DNA of 12,280 nt from Lachnospiraceae bacterium UBA5902. Lineage in GTDB: Bacteria; Bacillota; Clostridia; Lachnospirales; Lachnospiraceae. The notes beneath the pieces were generated by a model. The model ran no database searches and had not been told where the DNA came from. It worked only from the letters and a program-made list of their open reading frames with translations. The stretch is from assembly GCA_002431865.1 (NCBI GenBank), contig DJEI01000082.1, positions 1 to 12,280 of the forward strand. The letters are read 5' to 3'. Shown here piece after piece: positions 7,372 through 12,280 of this stretch. How positions within the stretch are numbered: position 1 is the stretch's first letter; every line of letters begins with the position of its first letter. A program made the translations under genes and the position numbers.

Positions 7372-8084
7372 GAATCCTAGGTGTTGACAGCTCCGGTATG
7401 GTGGCAAGTGTGGCACTTGTCGAGGATGACCTGCTGGTAGCAGAATATTCAGTAAATTATAAGAAGACACATTCACAGACGCTGCTTCCGATGTTGGATG
7501 AGATCGTGAAGATGACAGAGTTAGACTTAAATACGATTGATGCGATTGCAGTTGCGGCAGGACCGGGTTCTTTCACGGGACTCCGGATCGGTGCGGCAAC
7601 CGTGAAGGGACTTGGGCTTGCACTTGAGAAACCAGTTGTCTCGGTGCCAACCTGCCACGGGCTTGCATATAATCTGTGGGGCAGCGATAAGCTGATCTGC
7701 CCGATCATGGATGCAAGAAGAAGTCAGGTTTATACCGGTATTTACGAATTTACGAAGGATGGTATGCAGGTACTTCTGGATCAGTCTGCCATGGATATCC
7801 GGGCGCTCGCGGAGAAGTTAAATGCGATGGGACGAGAAGTGATCTTCCTTGGAGACGGCTGTCCCGTTTACGCATCTGTACTTGCGGAATGCATGCAGGT
7901 GCCGTATGCGTTTGCACCGGCACACTTGAACCGCCAGCGAGCGTCAGCGGTTGCAAGCCTTGGTGCAGAGTATTTCAAGCAGGGATGGCAGGAGCCAGCA
8001 GATGATCTGATTCCAATATATCTGCGCAAATCGCAGGCAGAACGGGAACGCGAAGAGAAGCTTGCGGCAGAAGGACAGGCGTAA
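7368..8084 (+). CDS. tsaB: tRNA t6A37 synthesis protein TsaB
   Basis: TsaB is an ASKHA-fold paralogue of TsaD that lacks its metal site and acts as the scaffold partner in the TsaB-TsaD-TsaE complex. The 238-residue product begins MRILGVDSSG and has KTHSQTLLPMLDE near 33-45 and the signature GPGSFTGLRIG at 65-75. It then has the PTCHGLAYN segment and CPIMDARRSQVYTGIYEF, typical of TsaB. The length is normal. GAGGAG at 7354-7359 lies eight bases before the start, which overlaps the tsaE stop by four bases. The acetyltransferase gene follows three bases after its stop. Confidence 0.96.
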   Translation: MRILGVDSSGMVASVALVEDDLLVAEYSVNYKKTHSQTLLPMLDEIVKMTELDLNTIDAIAVAAGPGSFTGLRIGAATVKGLGLALEKPVVSVPTCHGLAYNLWGSDKLICPIMDARRSQVYTGIYEFTKDGMQVLLDQSAMDIRALAEKLNAMGREVIFLGDGCPVYASVLAECMQVPYAFAPAHLNRQRASAVASLGAEYFKQGWQEPADDLIPIYLRKSQAEREREEKLAAEGQA

Positions 8085-8087
8085 AAG

Positions 8088-8651
8088 TTGAAGATTGTTT
8101 ATTATAACTGTGGAATTGCAGAATGCATAACGGAAAAGTGTGAAGAGAAATCAGAGATCCTGCCAGTGCGAGCAGTGGAAAATGCTCAGGTGATATCTGG
8201 ACAGGCGAAAAGACACGATTGGCAGATTGCTGCGCGTGAAGTGGCTCAGATGGAAGGAAAATCGTTCGCCGATGCATGGACGGAAGCGATGATTGCGGAT
8301 TCTCTTGCACAAAGCTATGATCATTTGTGGCTTGCAGAGGATGATGCGGGTATATCTTGTGGGTATCTGCTTGCAAATATACTTGGAGATGAGACGGAAT
8401 TATTGCGTATTGCAGTCAACCCGGAATGCCGGAAGGATGGCATCGGGCAGATGCTGATGGAGACATATCTTGCCTATGTGCAGACGATTGCTATACGTGG
8501 TCTGCTGGAAGTACGGCATGGGAACGATGCAGCAAAGCATCTATATGAGAAGAACGGGTATCATCTGCTTGCCTGCCGGAAGAATTATTATAAGCATCCG
8601 GACGAGGATGCAGATATCTATGAGATAGTATTTACAGAAAACGGAGAATAG
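8088..8651 (+). CDS. rimI: RimI-type GNAT N-acetyltransferase
   Basis: A GNAT-fold acetyltransferase placed between tsaB and tsaD, the position of rimI in many Firmicutes. RimI acetylates the N-terminus of ribosomal protein S18, and relatives may have other substrates. The acetyl-CoA loop is RKDGIG at 115-120, preceded by the strand LLRIAVNP (105-112). The RHGNDAAKHLYEKNGY segment (143-158) contains the usual tyrosine (Y153). The 187 residues counted from TTG 8088 exceed the roughly 150 usual for RimI. About 25 extra N-terminal residues with three cysteines precede the point where the family normally starts (LPVRAVENA, about residue 25). The TTG start has only AAGGA at 8071-8075, 12 bases away. 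GTG 8166 is the main alternative but has no good ribosome site, so the start is uncertain. Confidence 0.82.
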   Translation: MKIVYYNCGIAECITEKCEEKSEILPVRAVENAQVISGQAKRHDWQIAAREVAQMEGKSFADAWTEAMIADSLAQSYDHLWLAEDDAGISCGYLLANILGDETELLRIAVNPECRKDGIGQMLMETYLAYVQTIAIRGLLEVRHGNDAAKHLYEKNGYHLLACRKNYYKHPDEDADIYEIVFTENGE

Positions 8652-8652
8652 A

Positions 8653-9564
8653 ATGTTAGAGTTATGTTTGCTTGGAACAGGCGGCATGCTGCCGCTTCCG
8701 TACAGAGCGTTGACTTCGCTGATGGTGCGGTACAACGGAAGCAGTATCCTGATTGATTGCGGTGAGGGTACGCAGAATCAAATACGTTTGCAGGGCTGGA
8801 GCTTCAAGCCAATTGATGTGATCTGTATCACACATTTTCATGCGGATCATATCAGTGGACTTCCGGGTATGCTTCTGACGATGGGAAATGCCGAGCGGAC
8901 AGAACCTTTGACGATGATCGGACCGAAAGGACTGGAACGCGTAGTCAATTCACTTCGGATCATTGCACCGGAGCTTCCGTTTGAAATCAAATTCATTGAG
9001 CTGGAGCAGCCGGAGGAAGTCATCGAGATCTGTGGCTTGCGGATTCGGGCATTCCGTGTCAATCATCGCGTAATCTGTTATGGGTATAATATCGAACTAG
9101 ACCGTGCGGGTAAGTTTGATGCTTTACGTGCCAGAGAGTTAGGGCTTCCGGTACAGTATTGGAGCCTGCTGCAAAGGGGCGAGACTGTCGATTACGAAGG
9201 AAATATTTATACAGGCGATATGGTTATGGGAAAGCCGCGTAAGGGCCTGAAGGTCACGTATTGTACCGATACCAGACCGGTCGATGCGATCGCAGAGTGT
9301 GCAAAAGATGCAGACTTATTTATCTGCGAGGGCATGTATGGCGAGGAGGAGAAGCTTTCGAAGGCGAAAGAGCATAAGCATATGATGATGCGGGAGGCTG
9401 CGGAGCTTGCAAAGGAAGCTCAGGTACATGAAATGTGGCTGACACATTACAGTCCGGCAACAAATCGCCCGAAGGAATTCGAGGCGATGATACAGTCGAT
9501 ATTCCCGCAGGCATATATCGCGAAGGATCGTACAGAAAAGGTTTTGAATTTTGAAGAGGATTGA
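8653..9564 (+). CDS. rnz: Ribonuclease Z (tRNA 3' endonuclease)
   Basis: A 303-residue metallo-beta-lactamase-fold nuclease that cuts pre-tRNA after the discriminator base so that CCA can be added. The zinc motif HFHADH is at residues 61-66, within THFHADHISGLPG. The N-terminus MLELCLLGTGGMLPLPYRA and LIDCGEGTQNQI are characteristic of RNase Z. Downstream ligand motifs include FRVNHR, YCTDTRP, FICEGMYGEEEK and the terminal LTHYSPA. The length matches single-domain bacterial RNase Z. GGAG at 8643-8646 is six bases from the ATG, and the gene starts one base after the preceding stop. The serine tRNA at the end of the window has no encoded CCA and is therefore a predicted substrate. Confidence 0.95.
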   Translation: MLELCLLGTGGMLPLPYRALTSLMVRYNGSSILIDCGEGTQNQIRLQGWSFKPIDVICITHFHADHISGLPGMLLTMGNAERTEPLTMIGPKGLERVVNSLRIIAPELPFEIKFIELEQPEEVIEICGLRIRAFRVNHRVICYGYNIELDRAGKFDALRARELGLPVQYWSLLQRGETVDYEGNIYTGDMVMGKPRKGLKVTYCTDTRPVDAIAECAKDADLFICEGMYGEEEKLSKAKEHKHMMMREAAELAKEAQVHEMWLTHYSPATNRPKEFEAMIQSIFPQAYIAKDRTEKVLNFEED

Positions 9565-9570
9565 TGCTGT

Positions 9571-10179
9571 ATGGCGAAAAATAAGAAAAAAGAAGTGACA
9601 ATCAAAGGCATTATCATAGCGGTGCTGCTTGTCGTGCTGGTGCTGTGGTACTTCAATCATCTGAGCAACCGCTCTTCGATTCAGCGAAGCACATCGCAGA
9701 AGACGGAAGTGGAAGCGTTGATGGAATATGATATGGCAGCGGAATATCCGAAGACCCCGCGGGATGTGGCGAAACTGCATAACCGCTATTTTAAGGCGTT
9801 TTATGGACAGAAGCTGGCGGACGATGAGCTGGATGCCATGAATAAAAAGGTGCGGCAGCTATATTGTACGGATCTGCTTGTGGCGAATCCGGAGAGTGAC
9901 AGTCTGGCGAATCTGCAGAAGGACATCGAGGCGGTAAAGGAGCAGGGCTACACATATAAGATGTGTGAACTGCCGGAAGCGAGCCAGGTACAGTACTTCA
10001 CGAAAGATGGAAAAGATATGGCGTCGCTGGAAGTGTGTATTACGATCAACACCGGCGACAATCTGGGCTATTTTTACCGTCAGTATGCGATGGTAAAGGA
10101 AAATGACCGGTGGAAAATCTATGGCTGGACAGAATCCCAGTTACCGAGCGGTTCTGCGACGACGCAAACAGTGGAATGA
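9571..10179 (+). CDS. Membrane-anchored protein of unknown function
   Basis: A 202-residue protein I cannot assign to a function. A lysine-rich start (MAKNKKKEVTIK) is followed by one hydrophobic helix at about 13-28 with no cleavage motif. This suggests an N-terminal anchor with the remaining 170 or so residues outside the membrane. The outer part is acidic and helical, with a proline-containing stretch (MAAEYPKTPRDV) and the aromatic segment GYFYRQYAMVKENDRWKIYGW near the C-terminus, which resembles an NTF2-like or DUF4878-like end. It may match a Lachnospiraceae-restricted family such as DUF6715, but I could not check this. GAAGAGGA at 9553-9560 lies ten bases before the ATG. It starts six bases after the rnz stop and sits within the t6A operon. 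Confidence 0.8.
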   Translation: MAKNKKKEVTIKGIIIAVLLVVLVLWYFNHLSNRSSIQRSTSQKTEVEALMEYDMAAEYPKTPRDVAKLHNRYFKAFYGQKLADDELDAMNKKVRQLYCTDLLVANPESDSLANLQKDIEAVKEQGYTYKMCELPEASQVQYFTKDGKDMASLEVCITINTGDNLGYFYRQYAMVKENDRWKIYGWTESQLPSGSATTQTVE

Positions 10180-10274
10180 GAAGCGGAAAAAATTATGCGT
10201 TTTGATGATTGCATAACCATATAGAACGAGAATGGCTGCATGAATGTGTGGCAACAAGAAAAAGAGGAATTACT

Positions 10275-11294
10275 ATGAGTACAACGATACTTTCAATTGA
10301 ATCATCCTGTGATGAGACGGCAGCGGCGATTGTTGTCGATGGAAGAGAAGTAAAATCAAATATTATCTATTCGCAGATTGAGCTGCACAAGCTGTATGGC
10401 GGCGTAGTGCCGGAAATTGCATCACGGAAGCATGTGGAGAAGGTCAATCAGGTGATCCGCGCGGCAATCGAGGAAGCACAGGTGACATGGGACGATATCG
10501 ATGCCGTGGCAGTGACATATGGACCGGGTCTGGTTGGTGCGCTTTTGGTTGGCGTGAGCGCGGCAAAAGCGGTTGCGTATGCAAAGAAGAAATCGCTTGT
10601 GGGCGTGCATCATATCGAGGGACACATTGCGGCAAATTATATTGAGCATCCGGATCTGGAACCGCCGTTTATGTGTATGGTAGCTTCCGGTGGACATTCC
10701 CATCTGGTGTATGTGAAGGACTATACGACGTTTGAGATCGTAGGACGGACAAGAGATGATGCGGCGGGCGAGGCATTTGACAAGGTCGCGCGCGCAATCG
10801 GGCTTGGATATCCGGGCGGACCAAAGATTGATAAGCTTGCCAAAGAGGGGAATAAAGAGGCAATTCATTTTCCACGTGCGTTTATGGAAGATGCGCCATA
10901 TGATTTTTCTTTCAGTGGCTTGAAATCTGCAGTGTTGAATTATCTGAATGGGTGTGAGATGAAGCATCAGGAAATCAACCGGGCTGATGTAGCTGCTTCG
11001 TTCCAGCAGGCGGTTGTGGATGTGCTGACCGATAATTCGGTGCGTGCCGCAAAAGCGTATGGCTGTAAGAAGCTGGCGTTAGCTGGTGGTGTGGCATCCA
11101 ACAGCTCGCTTCGGGAGAATATGCAGCGTGTGACATCCGAACAGGGCTTGCAGTTTTATTATCCATCACCAATCTTCTGTACAGACAATGCGGCAATGAT
11201 TGGCGTAGCGGGCTATCATAATTATATGGCAGGTATCCGTGATGGACTGGATCTGAATGCAATACCGAACTTAAAGATTGGGGAATGCAGATAA
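10275..11294 (+). CDS. tsaD: tRNA N6-adenosine threonylcarbamoyltransferase TsaD
   Basis: TsaD transfers the threonylcarbamoyl group from threonylcarbamoyl-AMP to A37 of ANN-decoding tRNAs. The 339-residue product has IESSCDET at 8-15, [11 protein letters not shown] from 83, and the metal-binding HIEGH at 113-117 (H113, H117). It also has [34 protein letters not shown] and a late TDNAAMIG with the metal-site D304. ATG 10275 is chosen because AGAGGA (10263-10268) is six bases upstream and the protein then begins MSTTILSIE like its relatives; an earlier in-frame TTG at 10209 has no such support. The 95-base gap before it (10180-10274) holds a weak 6-bp hairpin (10193-10198 with 10211-10216) and no convincing promoter. 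Its stop overlaps the ispD start by one base. Confidence 0.97.
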   Translation: MSTTILSIESSCDETAAAIVVDGREVKSNIIYSQIELHKLYGGVVPEIASRKHVEKVNQVIRAAIEEAQVTWDDIDAVAVTYGPGLVGALLVGVSAAKAVAYAKKKSLVGVHHIEGHIAANYIEHPDLEPPFMCMVASGGHSHLVYVKDYTTFEIVGRTRDDAAGEAFDKVARAIGLGYPGGPKIDKLAKEGNKEAIHFPRAFMEDAPYDFSFSGLKSAVLNYLNGCEMKHQEINRADVAASFQQAVVDVLTDNSVRAAKAYGCKKLALAGGVASNSSLRENMQRVTSEQGLQFYYPSPIFCTDNAAMIGVAGYHNYMAGIRDGLDLNAIPNLKIGECR

Positions 11295-12025
11295 TGGTAA
11301 CAGCAATCGTGCTTGCGGCAGGGGTTGGCAGCCGTATGAAAAGTGAAAAGGCAAAACAATTTTTGAAAGTCGCAGGGCATGAGGTGCTGTATTATTCGTT
11401 GCATGCATTTAATGTGCATCCGGAAGTTGATGCGATTGTGCTTGTGACAAAGGAAGAATTTGTAGAACATTGCCGGAAAGAACTGGTGGAACGGTATCAG
11501 TTTACAAAGGTTCAGGATATCTGCATCGGCGGAAAAGAACGCTATGATTCCGTTTATCAGGGATTATCTGCGATTGATACAGAGGGAGAAAGCGATGTTG
11601 TGCTGATCCATGATGGCGCGCGTCCGCTTGTGACTGCAGAAATGATATCGGCTTCGATTGCGTGTGCAAGAGAATGTGGAGCCTGTACGGTTGGCGTCCC
11701 TGCAAAGGATACGATCAAGATTGTGGATGCAGATCACTATGGCGTGCAGACACCGGAACGAAGATTTGTATATCAGATTCAGACGCCGCAGACATTTCAG
11801 GTGCCCTTGCTCCGCCGTGCTTATGAGACAATGTACGAGGCGAAAAGAAATGGTGACTCCCACAATATAACAGATGATACGATGCTCGTAGAACAATATG
11901 CAGGGGTGCGCTGCAAGGTGGTGGAAGGTGCGTATGAAAACATCAAAATCACCACACCGGAGGATATGGCAATCGCAGAAATCTTTGTCGAAAAAACTTT
12001 GAAAAAAATTCAAAAAATCTGTTGA
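11294..12025 (+). CDS. ispD: 2-C-methyl-D-erythritol 4-phosphate cytidylyltransferase IspD
   Basis: IspD joins CTP to methylerythritol phosphate, the third step of the MEP isoprenoid pathway. The 243-residue product begins [15 protein letters not shown], with R14 and K21 in KAKQFL at the spacing seen in Escherichia coli IspD. It contains HDGARP at 106-111, the VPAKDTIK segment, YQIQTPQTF, and the C-terminal VVEGAYENIKITTPEDM. An ATG at 11285 is in frame, but GGGGA at 11280-11284 abuts it directly. The same site is nine bases from ATG 11294, which also gives the usual N-terminus. The TAATG junction couples it to tsaD. No ispF follows. The stop codon TGA lies inside the -35 box of the downstream promoter. 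Confidence 0.95.
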   Translation: MVTAIVLAAGVGSRMKSEKAKQFLKVAGHEVLYYSLHAFNVHPEVDAIVLVTKEEFVEHCRKELVERYQFTKVQDICIGGKERYDSVYQGLSAIDTEGESDVVLIHDGARPLVTAEMISASIACARECGACTVGVPAKDTIKIVDADHYGVQTPERRFVYQIQTPQTFQVPLLRRAYETMYEAKRNGDSHNITDDTMLVEQYAGVRCKVVEGAYENIKITTPEDMAIAEIFVEKTLKKIQKIC

Positions 12026-12050
12026 CAAGTATAGGACTTTTTGATAAGAT
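12022..12050 (+). promoter_or_regulatory. Strong sigma-A promoter for the serine tRNA genes
   Basis: A perfect TTGACA at 12022-12027 is followed by exactly 17 bases and TAAGAT at 12045-12050, with TG at 12042-12043 forming an extended -10. The -35 box contains the ispD TGA stop. Transcription should start near 12056-12057, about 46 bases before the first tRNA. A strong promoter fits a stable-RNA transcription unit. Confidence 0.75.
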
Positions 12051-12053
12051 AAC

Positions 12054-12081
12054 AAAGTCGCTGATACAAACAGCGATTTTT
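12054..12081 (+). terminator. Probable intrinsic terminator after ispD
   Basis: TCGCTG (12058-12063) pairs with CAGCGA (12071-12076) around a seven-base loop, and five T's follow at 12077-12081. Adding one G-U and three A-U pairs extends the stem outward from 12054 to 12080. This could end the upstream operon. The tRNA promoter would start transcription at the foot of this same stem, so the hairpin may also affect early tRNA transcription. Confidence 0.5.
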
Positions 12082-12102
12082 AATTGAAAAAAATTAAAAC
12101 AT

Positions 12103-12188
12103 GGAGAGGTATCGAAGTGGTCATAACGAGGCGGTCTTGAAAACCGTTTGTCCGCAAGGGCGCGTGGGTTCGAATCCCACCCTCTCCG
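12103..12188 (+). tRNA. tRNA-Ser, anticodon UGA
   Basis: A complete class II tRNA of 86 bases. The acceptor stem GGAGAGG (12103-12109) pairs with CCTCTCC (12181-12187), with discriminator G at 12188. The D stem is TCG/CGA (12112-12114, 12127-12129). The anticodon stem GCGGT/ACCGT encloses the loop CTTGAAA with anticodon TGA at 12138-12140. The long variable arm (12148-12163) forms GTCC-GCAA-GGGC, and the T arm is GTGGG-TTCGAAT-CCCAC (12164-12180). The long variable arm and G73 are serine identity features. No CCA is encoded, so 3' processing by RNase Z and CCA addition are expected. Confidence 0.98.
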
Positions 12189-12241
12189 GTCGGGAATTAT
12201 CCCGCAGAGGTAATTTAAGATAGTAACTTATTCAGCTATTT

Positions 12242-12280
12242 GGAGAAGTACCCAAGAGGCTGAAGGGGCTCCCCTGGAAA
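12242..12280 (+). tRNA. tRNA-Ser, anticodon GGA (5' part only)
   Basis: The first 39 bases of a second serine tRNA, cut by the window end. The 5' acceptor strand GGAGAAG (12242-12248) is followed by TA, a D arm CCC...GGG (12251-12253 with 12265-12267), and the 5' anticodon stem CTCCC (12269-12273). The loop CTGGAAA (12274-12280) has anticodon GGA at 12276-12278. The 53-base spacer after the first tRNA holds only a small hairpin (12191-12204) and no promoter, so the two are probably co-transcribed. Confidence 0.9.

Noticed and set aside
10209..10274. TTG start extending TsaD by 22 residues
   Set aside because: There is no ribosome site at the right distance, and the extension does not look like the family. 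ATG 10275 is well supported.
10180..10274. Internal promoter for tsaD-ispD
   Set aside because: TATAGA-like and TTATGC/TTGATG-like pieces are not at a workable spacing, and the 6-bp hairpin has no T tail.
11285..11293. IspD start at ATG 11285
   Set aside because: The GGGGA ribosome site touches this ATG. It is properly spaced for ATG 11294.

Overview
The window looks like a stretch of core chromosome from a Clostridia member of the Bacillota, most likely a Lachnospiraceae gut bacterium. This is inferred from gene order and signals: secA followed by prfB, a tsaE-tsaB-rimI-tsaD cluster, AGGAGG-type ribosome binding sites, GTG and TTG starts, a zinc-binding SecA tail and a serine tRNA gene with no encoded CCA. 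All genes lie on the + strand. No CRISPR array, prophage or insertion-sequence transposase is visible.

Layout: (1) secA (61-2634). (2) A 264-base non-coding gap (2635-2898) dominated by a roughly 152-bp near-palindromic element at 2705-2856, with a second hairpin nested inside it. (3) prfB, encoding release factor 2. It is split by an in-frame UGA and needs a programmed +1 frameshift at 2971-2977; the whole gene runs 2899-4018. (4) A lone cheW-like gene, then hom (homoserine dehydrogenase) overlapping it by four bases. (5) A terminator hairpin and an extended -10 promoter interleaved at 5746-5810. (6) A tightly packed operon: dCMP deaminase, a YcxB-like membrane protein, tsaE, tsaB, a rimI-type acetyltransferase, rnz (RNase Z), a membrane-anchored protein of unknown function, tsaD and ispD. 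(7) A second promoter and hairpin pair, then two tandem serine tRNA genes with anticodons UGA and GGA; the second is cut by the window end.

The main theme is translation and tRNA maturation. TsaE, TsaB and TsaD are three of the proteins that make t6A37 in tRNA (TsaC is not here). RNase Z trims the 3' end of CCA-less pre-tRNAs such as the serine tRNA downstream. RF2 terminates translation at UGA and UAA. SecA exports proteins, dCMP deaminase feeds dTMP synthesis, Hom makes homoserine for threonine and methionine, and IspD serves the MEP isoprenoid pathway.

The most unusual item is the structured element between secA and prfB. It could be a dispersed palindromic repeat (MITE-like) or a structured RNA. 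Next in interest are the two places where a promoter abuts or overlaps a terminator-like hairpin. The protein-coding content is otherwise well conserved, and I see no convincing new defence or mobile system.
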